A stretch of 64,000 nt of DNA from Ligustrum vulgare (GCA_963555705.1 OY743190.1:22885491-22949490); one strand, 5' to 3'. Shown: positions 47,471-60,497, counted from the stretch's first letter. Notes: generated by a model not told the origin, from the sequence alone. Translations and numbers: made by a program.

Positions 47471-47496
47471 GGCTGCTAGCTTTTTAGCTGGCAGCC
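47471..47496. repeat. strong hairpin
   Basis: GGCTGCTAGCT and AGCTGGCAGCC pair around a TTTT-type loop with one mismatch. It is followed by a related GGCTGCC / GCCGC cluster. Significance unknown. Confidence 0.6.
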
Positions 47497-49623
47497 AATT
47501 ATTTTCAAAAACAAAAAGCGGCTGCCCAACTAATAGCCGCATTAAATTTTACTTTTTTTTTTCTTTATTTGAAATATTAGATATAGATAAGCATGTGCCC
47601 AATAAATTTGAAAAAAAAAAAATTATAAACATTTTTATAAATTACAAAATTTCTCGAATAGATCTGTTTGTAAAAAAAAATTGTGTTTAAAAATATTTTT
47701 TTATTTTTTCAATGTAAGATGTATTATTGAAAAATAGAGAGAAAATATGTGTGGTTAAAAAATAATTTGGGAATTGTGTCAAAAATATTTTTTTTTTTTT
47801 GAATTTGCCAAATAGGAGCTAATTTTTTTTTTTTTTTTATATTTGTATATGTTGATTATGATTACGAGATGCAAATAATCGTCATTTATTATTTAAATAA
47901 ATACGTAAATTGACTTTTACTATTTAAAGAAGCTATTATATTATTTGTAAATTTTTAATAGTTTTTGTAATGTAATATCTTATTTCCTACTATATAAAAG
48001 GAGCTTAGTGTCAAAATTTTCCCCACCCACCCGGCCACCCCAAAACAAGTTCATGTCCAAGCCAGGAAAGAAAAATAAAATAAAAATGTAAAGAATGAAA
48101 ATTAGCATTTTCAATGAAATTAACAATAATGCATAAAAATTATTTAAATATACGATCGTTTATTATGTAAATATACAAATTGGCATTTACTATCTAAACA
48201 AATTTTTAATAATTTGGATTGATTATGTTGTTTTTTAAATTTTCATAATTATGGTAATAGAATATTATTATTATAAGCATTTTATTTATTTGTTGTTCTT
48301 AAAATTGTAAATCATATGTGTAATAGTTAGTATTAAAATTATATTTTGATTATTATCATTTTTATTACAAATCATATTTTATGAATTATTATATATCTTA
48401 TATATTATTATTGTAAATGATTTTTTTTAAGAAGATTAAAAAAAAAAAATTATAGACATTTTTATAAAATCACAAAATTTCTCAAACAGAATTGTTTGTG
48501 GAAAAAAATGTTTTTAAAAATATTTTTTTATATTTTTGAGGTAAAATGTATGATTGAAAAATGGAGAAAAAATATGTGTGGTTAAAAAATAATTTGGGAA
48601 TTGTGTCAAAAATATTTTTTTTTTTTTTTTTTTTTTGAATTTGCCAAATAGAAGCTAATTTTTTTTTTTTTTATATTTGTATATGTTGATTATGATTACG
48701 AGATGCAAATAATCGTCATTTATTATTTAAATAAATATGTAAATTGAGTTTTACTATTTAAAGAAGCTATTATATTATTTGTAAATTTTTAATAGTTATT
48801 GTAATTTAATATCTTATTTCCTACTATATAAAAGGAGCTTAGTGTCAAAATTTTCCCCACCCACCCGGCCACCCCAAAACAAGTTCATGTCCAAGCCAGG
48901 AAAGAAAAATAAAATAAAAATGTAAATAATGAAAATTAGCATTTTCAATGAAATTAACAATAATGCATAAAAATTATTTAAATATACGATCGTTTATTAT
49001 TTAAATATACAAATTGACATTTACTATCTAAACAAATTTTTAATAATTTGGATTGATTATGTTGTTTTTTAAATTTTCATAATTATGGTAATAGAATATT
49101 ATTATTATAAGCATTTTATTTATTTGTTGTTCTTAAAATTTTAAATCATATGTGTAATAGTTAGTTTAAAATTATATTTTGATTATTATCATTTTTATTA
49201 CAAATCATATTTTATGAATTATTATATATCTTATATATTATTATTGTAAATGATTTTTTTTAAAGAAGATTAAAAAAAAATTATAGACATTTTTATAAAA
49301 TCACAAAATTTCTCAAACAGAATTGTTTGTGGAAAAAAATGTTTTTAAAAATATTTTTTTATATTTTTGAGGTAAAATGTATGATTGAAAAATGGAGAAA
49401 AAATATGTATGGTTAAAAAATAATTTGGGAATTGTGTTAAAAATATTTTTTTTTTTAATTGTATAGGTTGATTATGATTACGAGATGCAAATAATCGTTA
49501 TTTATTATTTAAATAAATATGTAAATTGAATTTTACTATTTAAAGAAATTATTATATTATTTGTAAATTTTTAATAGTTATTGTAATGTAATATCATATT
49601 TTATACTATATAAAAGAAGCTTA

Positions 49624-50132
49624 GGCTGCGTTTAATAGCGAGGGTGGAATTTGGGTGGAAAGAAAATGAATTATAGGGAATTGAATTTTAGGAAATTAAA
49701 TTCCTGGGAATTGAAAGATTAATGTGTTTGATTGGTTTAATTTTCTAGGTAGAAAAAGCGAAGAATTTTCCAACTTTTGTTGTTTGATTAACATTATTTT
49801 CTATGGAAAATAAAGAAAAATTTAGCTATTATAATATTTTTTATTTTTATTTTTTCATTTTTTAACAAGTTTGTACTTGGTAATAATAATGTTAATTTTT
49901 GGAAAAAAATAAATCAATTAACAATAATAAAAATGATCAAATGTAACAAAAATGGTATAAGATTTTTCATGGAAAATAAAACCTCCTCCCCCCCTAGAAA
50001 AACGAATTCATCCAAAACAAGAAAAATACCGAATTTCGAGGCAAGTGGAAAAATGAATTCTATGAAAATTTTAGGTAACCAAACAGCGCAAAGTTGAAAA
50101 ATCATATTTTTCATGGCGAATCAAACGAAGCC
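49624..50132. mobile_element. Harbinger-like MITE copy 1 in the array
   Basis: Ends GGCTGCGTTTAATAGCG and, on the other strand, GGCTTCGTTTGATTCGCC; TTA on both sides (49621-49623, 50133-50135). Inserted in the ..GAGCTTA.. site of a subrepeat, whose uninterrupted form (GAGCTTAGTGTCAAAA) is seen in neighbours. A minus-strand 66-codon frame inside it has no recognisable domain. Confidence 0.9.
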
Positions 50133-50955
50133 TTAGTGTCAAAATTCTCCCCTCCCCTGGCCACCCCAAAACAAGTTCCCGTCCAAGTCAGGAAAGAAAA
50201 ATAAAATAAAAATGTAAAGAATGAAAATTAGCATTTTCAATGAAATTAACAATAATGCATAAAAATTATTTAAATATACGATCGTTTATTATTTAAATAT
50301 ACAAATTGGCATTTACTATCTAAACAAATTTTTAATAATTTGGATTGATTTTGTTGTTTTTTAAATTTTAATAATTATGGTAATAGAATATTATTATAAG
50401 CATTTTATTTATTTGTTTTTCTTAAAATTGTAAATCATATGTGTAATAGTTAGTATTAAAATTATATTTTGATTATTATCATTTTTATTACAAATCATAT
50501 TTTATGAATTATTATATATCTTATATATTATTATTGTAAATGATTTTTTTTAAGAAGATTAAAAAAAAATTATAGACATTTTTATAAAATCACAAATTTT
50601 CTCAAACAGAATTGTTTGTGGAAAAAAAATGTGTTTAAAAATATTTTTTTATATTTTTGAGGTAAAATGTATGATTGAAAAATGGAGAAAAAATATGTAT
50701 GGTTAAAAAATAATTTGGGAATTGTGTTAAAAATAATTTATTTTTTTTTTAATTTTCCAAATAGAAGCTTTTTTTTTTTTTTTTTTTAATTTGTATAGGT
50801 TGATTATGATTACGAGATGCAAATAATGGTCATTTATTATTTAAATAAATATGTAAATTGACTTTAACTATTTAAAGAAGTTATTATATTATTTGTACAT
50901 TTTTAATAGTTATTGTAATGTAATATCTTATTTCCTACTATATAAAAGGAGCTTA

Positions 50956-51159
50956 GGCTGCGTTTGATAGCGAGAGTGTAATTTGGGTGGAAAGAAAATG
51001 AATTACAGGGAATTAAATTCTGGGGAATTAAATTCCTGAGAATTGAAAGTTTAATGTGTTTGATTGTTTTAATTTTCTAGGTAAAAAAAGTGAAGAATTT
51101 TCCAATTTTTATTGTTTGATTGATATTATTTTCTATGAAAAATAAAGTAAAATTTAGCT

Positions 51160-51199
<40 letters not shown>

Positions 51200-51477
51200 T
51201 TCATTTTTTAACAAGTTTGTACTTAGTAATAATAATGTTAATTTTTGGGAAAAAAATAAATCAATTAACAACAACAAAAATTATCAAACGTAACAAAAAT
51301 GGTATAAGATTTTTCATGAAAAATAAAACCTTCTCCTCCCTAGGAAAATGAATTCATCCAAAACAAGGAAAATACCGGATTTCGAGACAAGTGGAAAAAT
51401 GAATTCCATGAAATATTTAGGCAACCAAACAGCGCAAAGTTGGAAAATCATATTTTCCATGGCGAATCAAACGGAGC
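50956..51477. mobile_element. Harbinger-like MITE copy 2, at the duplication joint
   Basis: Starts GGCTGCGTTTGATAGCG after TTA (50953-50955). The right end GCGAATCAAACGGAGC lacks its last C and the TTA, and the duplication joint follows at once. A TA microsatellite lies inside at about 51167-51190. Confidence 0.88.
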
Positions 51478-53311
51478 TAATTTTTTTTGAATTTGCCAAA
51501 TAGGAGCTAATTTTTTTTTTTTTTTTTATATTTGTATATGTTGATTATGATTACGAGATGCAAATAATCGTCATTTATTATTTAAATAAATACGTAAATT
51601 GACTTTTACTATTTAAAGAAGCTATTATATTATTTGTAAATTTTTAATAGTTTTTGTAATGTAATATCTTATTTCCTACTATATAAAAGGAGCTTAGTGT
51701 CAAAATTTTCCCCACCCACCCGGCCACCCCAAAACAAGTTCATGTCCAAGCCAGGAAAGAAAAATAAAATAAAAATGTAAAGAATGAAAATTAGCATTTT
51801 CAATGAAATTAACAATAATGCATAAAAATTATTTAAATATACGATCGTTTATTATGTAAATATACAAATTGGCATTTACTATCTAAACAAATTTTTAATA
51901 ATTTGGATTGATTATGTTGTTTTTTAAATTTTCATAATTATGGTAATAGAATATTATTATTATAAGCATTTTATTTATTTGTTGTTCTTAAAATTGTAAA
52001 TCATATGTGTAATAGTTAGTATTAAAATTATATTTTGATTATTATCATTTTTATTACAAATCATATTTTATGAATTATTATATATCTTATATATTATTAT
52101 TGTAAATGATTTTTTTTAAGAAGATTAAAAAAAAAAATTATAGACATTTTTATAAAATCACAAAATTTCTCAAACAGAATTGTTTGTGGAAAAAAATGTT
52201 TTTAAAAATATTTTTTTATATTTTTGAGGTAAAATGTATGATTGAAAAATGGAGAAAAAATATGTGTGGTTAAAAAATAATTTGGGAATTGTGTCAAAAA
52301 TATTTTTTTTTTTTTTTTTTTTTGAATTTGCCAAATAGAAGCTAATTTTTTTTTTTTTTATATTTGTATATGTTGATTATGATTACGAGATGCAAATAAT
52401 CGTCATTTATTATTTAAATAAATATGTAAATTGAGTTTTACTATTTAAAGAAGCTATTATATTATTTGTAAATTTTTAATAGTTATTGTAATTTAATATC
52501 TTATTTCCTACTATATAAAAGGAGCTTAGTGTCAAAATTTTCCCCACCCACCCGGCCACCCCAAAACAAGTTCATGTCCAAGCCAGGAAAGAAAAATAAA
52601 ATAAAAATGTAAATAATGAAAATTAGCATTTTCAATGAAATTAACAATAATGCATAAAAATTATTTAAATATACGATCGTTTATTATTTAAATATACAAA
52701 TTGACATTTACTATCTAAACAAATTTTTAATAATTTGGATTGATTATGTTGTTTTTTAAATTTTCATAATTATGGTAATAGAATATTATTATTATAAGCA
52801 TTTTATTTATTTGTTGTTCTTAAAATTTTAAATCATATGTGTAATAGTTAGTTTAAAATTATATTTTGATTATTATCATTTTTATTACAAATCATATTTT
52901 ATGAATTATTATATATCTTATATATTATTATTGTAAATGATTTTTTTTAAAGAAGATTAAAAAAAAAATTATAGACATTTTTATAAAATCACAAAATTTC
53001 TCAAACAGAATTGTTTGTGGAAAAAAATGTTTTTAAAAATATTTTTTTATATTTTTGAGGTAAAATGTATGATTGAAAAATGGAGAAAAAATATGTATGG
53101 TTAAAAAATAATTTGGGAATTGTGTTAAAAATATTTTTTTTTTTAATTGTATAGGTTGATTATGATTACGAGATGCAAATAATCGTTATTTATTATTTAA
53201 ATAAATATGTAAATTGAATTTTACTATTTAAAGAAATTATTATATTATTTGTAAATTTTTAATAGTTATTGTAATGTAATATCATATTTTATACTATATA
53301 AAAGAAGCTTA

Positions 53312-53821
53312 GGCTGCGTTTAATAGCGAGGGTGGAATTTGGGTGGAAAGAAAATGAATTATAGGGAATTGAATTTTAGGAAATTAAATTCCTGGGAATT
53401 GAAAGATTAATGTGTTTGATTGGTTTAATTTTCTAGGTAGAAAAAGCGAAGAATTTTCCAACTTTTGTTGTTTGATTAACATTATTTTCTATGGAAAATA
53501 AAGAAAAATTTAGCTATTATAATATTTTTTATTTTTTTTTTTTTCATTTTTTAACAAGTTTGTACTTGGTAATAATAATGTTAATTTTTGGAAAAAAATA
53601 AATCAATTAACAATAATAAAAATGATCAAATGTAACAAAAATGGTATAAGATTTTTCATGGAAAATAAAACCTCCTCCCCCCCTAGAAAAACGAATTCAT
53701 CCAAAACAAGAAAAATACCGAATTTCGAGGCAAGTGGAAAAATGAATTCCATGAAAATTTTAGGTAACCAAACAGCGCAAAGTTGAAAAATCATATTTTT
53801 CATGGCGAATCAAACGAAGCC
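53312..53821. mobile_element. Harbinger-like MITE copy 3
   Basis: Duplicate of the MITE at 49624-50132 carried along in the 3.69-kb duplication, with the same TTA flanks (53309-53311, 53822-53824). Confidence 0.9.
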
Positions 53822-54642
53822 TTAGTGTCAAAATTCTCCCCTCCCCTGGCCACCCCAAAACAAGTTCCCGTCCAAGTCAGGAAAGAAAAATAAAATAAAA
53901 ATGTAAAGAATGAAAATTAGCATTTTCAATGAAATTAACAATAATGCATAAAAATTATTTAAATATACGATCGTTTATTATTTAAATATACAAATTGGCA
54001 TTTACTATCTAAACAAATTTTTAATAATTTGGATTGATTTTGTTGTTTTTTAAATTTTAATAATTATGGTAATAGAATATTATTATAAGCATTTTATTTA
54101 TTTGTTTTTCTTAAAATTGTAAATCATATGTGTAATAGTTAGTATTAAAATTATATTTTGATTATTATCATTTTTATTACAAATCATATTTTATGAATTA
54201 TTATATATCTTATATATTATTATTGTAAATGATTTTTTTTAAGAAGATTAAAAAAAAATTATAGACATTTTTATAAAATCACAAATTTTCTCAAACAGAA
54301 TTGTTTGTGGAAAAAAAATGTGTTTAAAAATATTTTTTTATATTTTTGAGGTAAAATGTATGATTGAAAAATGGAGAAAAAATATGTATGGTTAAAAAAT
54401 AATTTGGGAATTGTGTTAAAAATAATTTTTTTTTTTTTAATTTTCCAAATAGAAGCTTTTTTTTTTTTTTTTTTAATTTGTATAGGTTGATTATGATTAC
54501 GAGATGCAAATAATGGTCATTTATTATTTAAATAAATATGTAAATTGACTTTAACTATTTAAAGAAGTTATTATATTATTTGTACATTTTTAATAGTTAT
54601 TGTAATGTAATATCTTATTTCCTACTATATAAAAGGAGCTTA

Positions 54643-54846
54643 GGCTGCGTTTGATAGCGAGAGTGTAATTTGGGTGGAAAGAAAATGAATTACAGGGAAT
54701 TAAATTCTGGGGAATTAAATTCCTGAGAATTGAAAGTTTAATGTGTTTGATTGTTTTAATTTTCTAGGTAAAAAAAGTGAAGAATTTTCCAATTTTTATT
54801 GTTTGATTGATATTATTTTCTATGAAAAATAAAGTAAAATTTAGCT

Positions 54847-54898
<52 letters not shown>

Positions 54899-55175
54899 CA
54901 TTTTTTAACAAGTTTGTACTTAGTAATAATAATGTTAATTTTTGGGAAAAAAATAAATCAATTAACAACAACAAAAATTATCAAACGTAACAAAAATGGT
55001 ATAAGATTTTTCATGAAAAATAAAACCTTCTCCTCCCTAGGAAAATGAATTCATCCAAAACAAGGAAAATACCGGATTTCGAGACAAGTGGAAAAATGAA
55101 TTCCATGAAATATTTAGGCAACCAAACAGCGCAAAGTTGGAAAATCATATTTTCCATGGCGAATCAAACGGAGCC
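54643..55175. mobile_element. Harbinger-like MITE copy 4
   Basis: Duplicate of the MITE at 50956-51477, but with its complete right end GGAGCC and flanking TTA (54640-54642, 55176-55178). Its TA tract is longer than in copy 2. Confidence 0.9.
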
Positions 55176-55199
55176 TTAGTGTCAAAATTCTCCCCTAAG

Positions 55200-55219
55200 C
55201 CCCCCCCCCCCCCCCCCCC
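55200..55219. repeat. poly(C) tract of 20
   Basis: A run of about 20 cytosines where other subrepeats have CCCACCCACCC or CCCCTCCCC. Such runs are rare in plant DNA and prone to sequencing error. Confidence 0.85.
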
Positions 55220-55860
55220 GGCCACCCCAAAATAAGTTCCCGTCCAAACCAGGAAAGAAAAATAAAATAAAAATGTAAAGAATGAAAATTAGTATTTTCA
55301 ATGAAATTAACAATAATGCATAAAAATTATTTAAATATACGATCGTTTATTATTTAAATATACAAATTGGCATTTACTATCTAAACAAATTTTTAATAAT
55401 TTGGATTGATTATGTTGTTTTTTAAATTTTAATAATTATGGTAATAGAATATTATTATTATAAGCATTTTATTTATTTGTTGTTCTTAAAATTGTAAATC
55501 ATGTGTGTAATAGTTAGTATTGAAATTATTTTTTGATTATTATCATTTTTATTACAAATCATATTTTATGAATTATTATATATCTTATATATTATTATTG
55601 TAAATGATTTTTTTTAAGAAGATTCAAAAAAAAAAAAAAATTATAGACATTTTTATAAAATCACAAAATTTCTCAAACACAAAATTTCTCAAACAGAATT
55701 GTTTGTGGAAAAAAATGTGTTTAAAAATACTTTTTTATATTTTCGAGGTAAAATGTATGATTGAAAAATGGAGAGAAAATATGTATGGTTAAAAAATAAT
55801 TTGAAAAATTGTGTTGTTTAAAACATTTTTTTTTGAATTTGCCAAAAAGATGCTGAAATT

Positions 55861-56176
55861 TTTTACAACAAACAATTATAATTGTTGTGCTAAATTTTTG
55901 ATTGAAAACTAAAAAAAAAAAAAAATTGTTAAATACAAGAGTCAATAATATTATGTTGTTATTTTTATTTGTATTTTTTTATTATAATTACTATGATCAT
56001 TTTTATATTTTTTATTATTATAAATGTAACATTAAATTAATTCACTCAATGTTTAGTATCCTTTGTGATTATTGTTTGTATGCTTTGATTATAATTGTCA
56101 TCATTATTTATTATTATTATTATTATAAAGGTAACATTGTATAAAGCAATAATAATATTTTGTAACACACACATCA

Positions 56177-56210
<34 letters not shown>

Positions 56211-56385
56211 CATTATTATTATTATTATTATTATAAAAATACATTAGGGACAATCAAATGTGTAACTACCGGTATTAAAATTATGTTTTAATCATCAACA
56301 ATTCAAATCATTTATCTAACCAATGCATGAATTAAATAAAATTTAATCATTTCTTTAATTTTGACAAATTAGGCAATGACATTAA
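55861..56385. other. AT-rich spacer with ATT microsatellites
   Basis: ATT repeats at about 56107-56127 and 56177-56234 dominate. No gene or transposon end is recognised. Confidence 0.6.
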
Positions 56386-56554
56386 GCCCCTATTTAGTAA
56401 GGATAAAATTCAGTTTTTTAACAAATTTTAATTTTAATAAAAGTAGATGAGATGTGGTTGAAAAGTTATGAGTCCCATAAAATGTATGATTAATATTAAA
56501 TGTTGGCTTGACTTAGATTAAAATTCAAAGTTTTTAGTTGTACCAAATAGGGGC
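56386..56554. mobile_element. small Harbinger-like MITE, 169 bp
   Basis: Ends GCCCCTATTTAGTA and, on the other strand, GCCCCTATTTGGTA; TAA on both sides (56383-56385 and 56555-56557). Non-coding. Confidence 0.85.
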
Positions 56555-56557
56555 TAA

Positions 56558-58304
56558 ATTGTAGATAAAATTCATTGAATATTAATTTTAAGTTTTCCGA
56601 TCTATTCATTAGACATAAGTAAACAATAAGTCTTTCAATTTATATGTCACCCAAATGACAAATAATTGGATGTGCTATCTCTCTCTTGTGAAGATTTGAT
56701 TATGATATGAGACTGTTATCAATAAGGGAAATATAAGAATTTGTTTTATAAATCGTTTATAAACGGTTATTTGTAAATATTATTTATAAATAACGACGTG
56801 ATAACATTTTAGTTTATTTATTTTAAAAAGTAAAAAATGATGAGTGAAATCAGTTGAAATTTTTGACTTTCCATAAAATTTGTCAAATAAAATATTGTCA
56901 TGTGGTCGTTTATAAACAAAATTTATAAACAAATTTTACCAAACCGGAGGCGCCTCTAAGGATAATTATTTTGACGTTTGGCACTATTTTTCATCCAATT
57001 CATACTAGAGCCTCGCTTCTAAAATAGTCCTCTTCGCCCATATGCCCTCCCAAAAATGAAAAAGAAAAAAGATGAGAATATTTACAAAGCCGATACGTAG
57101 AAGGATATGTTGGAACTTTGAATATAAAATTGATTTTTACCAACTTTATGTGATTATTTAAGTGGAATCTATTCGTTGAATGAAAAATTAAACCGCTTAA
57201 AAATGTAATATTGTTGAAAAAGTATTAAAATATTATTTTTGAAATTATATAACCTAATTGGATGAAGATATGATTATTTAAGTGGAATCTGATTATTAGA
57301 ATATTATTAAAATTATTGAATATGATTAGAATATTGTTGAAATTATTTATGTGATTATTTAAATGGAGCCTAATTAAGCCGCTTAAAAACGTTTGGTTTT
57401 AGTGTAAGTATTCGATTTCGATAAGTCGAAATTCTTTCCATTTTTATACACATAAAAGGTACATTATTAAATTATAGTTATACATGCTAATTTTTTCCCA
57501 ACAGGATATACCTGACCTCTATTTCGCTAATTTATAATTCAATTTTAAATGATCAAAACTTATTGAAAATTTTATGGTACCAAGTACTTGGTTCCTTATT
57601 AAATCATGCAATGACATGAGTGTCTAGTCAGTTACCAACTAGGCAAATTTGTGGGTTACAATTTTGATTTTAAAAACTTAAAAATTACAAAACCGTCCCA
57701 CCCCCACCCCCAAACAAATGGAAAACCCGCCAACTATGTCTCTTCTTCCCAGAGAAACCCTTCGCCACTATTATTGATTCCAACCACCACATTACAACGC
57801 CGGCGGTTCTCCTCATCCACTTCACATCCAGCAATAAACCTAACCAAATTACTGTGAGAGGGACGTGTAACCAACCTACAAGAAAATCAGTGAACAAGAT
57901 TATGGTAGATGAATCAACCTCGGAGACAAAGTTACAAAGATGATATCTTCTTCTGGAGTCCATGGTTGTTTCTTGTAATTTTCTTAAGATATAATGTTTC
58001 AGAATCCTTGATTCATGAATCTAGTAATTGCCATGTGTAGATGTTAATTGTAGATGTTAAAATCTTGTTTTAGTTTGTGATATTAGTTTTGATTTTTGCT
58101 ATTTTGTCTATTTTCGCTGTCTAAACCAGGGAACTAAACCAATCGATTTGGTGCAATGAAACTTTAGAGATGACTGTGAAAAATGGGGCGGGAGGCGCTT
58201 TTAAATTAGAACTCAAATAAAGTCACATTTAAATTTAGGAAATAAAATCTCTACAGGAAAATATCTATAGTTTATTTTCATTAGAAAATGATTTCTGACA
58301 TTAA
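56558..58304. other. intergenic, one weak exon-like patch
   Basis: Mostly AT-rich. At 57651-57960 the composition is more balanced. A plus-strand frame is Ser/Arg-rich (TTTLQRRRFSSSTSHP), which resembles an organelle targeting peptide by composition only, while the other strand is also open. No family is recognised and no downstream exon follows before a MITE at 58305. Confidence 0.3.
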
Positions 58305-58806
58305 TGACTGCGTTTGATAGCGAGGGTGGAATTTGGGTGGAAAGAAAATGAATTCCAGGGAATTAAATTCCTGAGAATTGAAAGTTTAATATGTTTGATT
58401 GGTTTAATTTTCTAGGTAGAAAAAATGGAGAATTTTCCAACTTTTGTTGTTTGATTGACATTATTTTCTATGGAAAATAAAGTAAAATTTAGCTATTATA
58501 ATTTTTTTTCATTTTTTAACAAGTTTGTACTTAGTAATAATAATGTTAATTTTTGGAAAAAAATAAATCAATTAACAATAACAAAAATGATCAAACGTAA
58601 CAAAAATGATATAAGATTTTCCATGAAAAATAAAACCTCCTCCCCCATTGGAAAACGAATTCATCCAAAACAAGGAAAATACCGGATTTCGAGGCAAGTG
58701 GAAAAATGAATTCCATGAAAAACTTAGGCAACCAAACAGTGCAAAGTTGGAAAATCACGTGGAAAATCTTGTTTTCCATGGAATTTGGGTGCAATCAAAC
58801 GCAGGC
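58305..58806. mobile_element. Harbinger-like MITE copy 5, outside the array
   Basis: Starts TGACTGCGTTTGATAGCG after TAA (58302-58304) and ends GCAATCAAACGCAGGC before TAA (58807-58809). The body closely follows the MITEs at 49624-55175. It shows the family transposed independently of the array. Confidence 0.87.
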
Positions 58807-58968
58807 TAATAGATAGATTATTCAGGTAATAAAATAATTATTTAATTAATTTATATTGGCTATCCAATTAAAAATAAAATATATTTTGAGGTAACTTTAA
58901 AAATGATAAGCGTGAGGAATAGAATCTTCCTGCTTTGATATCCTTTTAATTGAATCGAATTATACTTA

Positions 58969-59202
58969 GGGTGTGTTTGATAAGTTGGGTAGAAAAGGAA
59001 AAGGAAAAGATTTTCTATGGAAAATATTTTTCCATCAAACCCATGAAAAATTGTTTTCCTTGATTTCAAGGAAAATCTTTACTTTTTTAACTTGGGAGGA
59101 AAATATTTTCCATGTAACATTTTGCAATCAAACACAAAAGGTGGAAAATTTGGGTGGAAAATATTTTCCTTTTCCTTTTCCACCCACCTATCAAACACAC
59201 CC
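58969..59202. mobile_element. Harbinger-like MITE of another family, 234 bp
   Basis: Ends GGGTGTGTTTGATAAGTTGG and, on the other strand, GGGTGTGTTTGATAGGTGGG, flanked by TTA (58966-58968 and 59203-59205). The inside contains GGAAAATATTTTCC-type words. Non-coding. Confidence 0.92.
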
Positions 59203-59205
59203 TTA

Positions 59206-60497
59206 AATTCTTAATAATTGGGGGTGGGGGTGGGATGGTTAGAAACTTGGGTCCAGTTTTCTTTGCTGTTTTGAGGTCGTTTTCTGTTTTTATTTTCGGA
59301 AATGCTAAAAACGCGTTCTTTTTATCATTTTCAAAAACGTGTTTTGGAAAACAAAAAAATATTTGTACACAAAACGTAAAATGTCCAAAACCTCGTTTTG
59401 GGCGTTTTGTGTGTATTTCGACAAAAAAATTTCAAAACGCGAAAAACGCATTTTGGGAATTTTATTTATTTATTTTTATTTATTTATTTTTTTTAAAAGA
59501 ATTATCTTAACTTGGAATTAAGTTTAATATAAAATTTTTATTTTTTTATTATTATTTTTAGAATTATCCTAATTTGGAACTAAGCCTAAATAAAGAATTT
59601 TTTTGGAGATTTATCCTAACTTGGAACAAGCTTAAATAAAGTTTTATTGAATTCAATATCAACATTACAAAAAAAAAAAATTAAGTGAGAATTCTTGTTG
59701 TTATATTTCAAAAAATGCATTGATAAATGGACTCTGGTGGTTTTGAAAGAATTTGCATTTTCTGGATTTTAATAGAACTAGAGCTTTTTCAAATCCCAAA
59801 CCTGACCAAGCTGTGTTAATAAACTCTTAATGCTCATATTAGTGTGTTGCATGTAACCATGTTTTCAGTGTATTGTGAAAGAAAATTTGAGCTTGAATCA
59901 ATAATATTCTGCAAGCAAAATTAATTAAAAATAGTTTAAGTAGTATTTTGCAAAATCTCAAACAGAACGTATTTTCTAGCTTTTCATTTTCAAAAACAGT
60001 TTTTAGAATGACAAACCAAACGCGTTTTCAGCAAATTTGAAAACAAAAATGAAAACACAAAATACAAAATATTTTCGAAAATGAAAATACAAAATAAAAT
60101 ACAAACAGAATGTCACCTTGGTTTTTTCTTAACTTTTGAAGTTTTTAAAATAAAAATTATAGCCTACAAATTTGTCTAGTTGATAATTGACTAGCAATAA
60201 TGTCATTATATGGTTTCATTGAATTTTCGCAAAATTCATTATCAACAATATATTTCAATGTATGCACAATTACTACTATTCACCTATCTATGATTCATAT
60301 CTATCTATTTATAAATTATTAAATTTATGAAGATAAAGTAATCAAGAACCCAAATATGTGTGATAGAAAGAAGAGTTGAAAATAAAATTTTGTGGACGCA
60401 AATTCTTCAAATTTTACTCTTTAACATGTTACAAACTTTTTATCAATTAAAAAAAAAAAATCTCAAATTGGGTCGGCATGAATGAATGTGAGCTTTG
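59206..60497. other. AT-rich region with AAAACG-type words
   Basis: Words such as AAAACGCG, CAAAACGC and TTTTGGAAAAC cluster at 59270-59460 and recur in similar style at 59960-60110. This may mark the two ends of an old element, but I could not find matching termini or a target duplication. No gene. Confidence 0.35.

Larger units (their letters stand above)
47801..51488. repeat. 3.69-kb tandem duplication, first copy
   Basis: Matched almost base for base by 51489-55176. Corresponding landmarks are shifted by 3688-3689 bases (for example the MITE start at 49624 against 53312). Differences seen are mostly lengths of T-tracts, a longer TA tract in copy 2 and isolated substitutions. The copy holds four subrepeats, the last cut off at the end of a MITE (51477). 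Confidence 0.92.
51489..55176. repeat. 3.69-kb tandem duplication, second copy
   Basis: Near-identical to 47801-51488. Here the fourth subrepeat continues normally past its MITE (CTTAGTGTCAAAATTC at 55175 onward), which shows the second copy's right edge is ancestral sequence, while the junction at 51478-51490 is the new joint. Confidence 0.92.
47600..55860. repeat. nested tandem array of about 830-bp subrepeats
   Basis: A landmark block (GGCCACCCCAAAACAAGTT, then TCCAAG(C/T)CAGGAAAG and AATGAAAATTAGCATTTTC) appears seven times, near 48027, 48865, 50157, 51724, 52554, 53846 and 55221. Each subrepeat also has GATTACGAGATGCAAATAAT and TCCTACTATATAAAAGGAGC (or TTATACTATATAAAAGAAGC), the latter resembling a Helitron 5' end (host ..A/T then TC..). 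A divergent tail of a further subrepeat precedes 47801. The array is non-coding and very AT-rich. Helitron ancestry of the subrepeat is a guess, because no 3' hairpin end was found. Confidence 0.85.

Noticed and set aside
49914..50114. 66-codon minus-strand frame, repeated at 53603-53803 and similar at 58591-58794
   Set aside because: It lies entirely inside a Harbinger-like MITE and recurs only because the MITE recurs. No domain is visible and its ends follow the MITE, not a gene.
47600..55860. CRISPR-like regular repeats
   Set aside because: The units are ~830 bp, not short repeats with unique spacers, and the genome is a plant.
59270..60110. Possible element bounded by AAAACG-rich ends
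   Set aside because: The word style is similar at both sides, but no matching termini or target duplication could be found.
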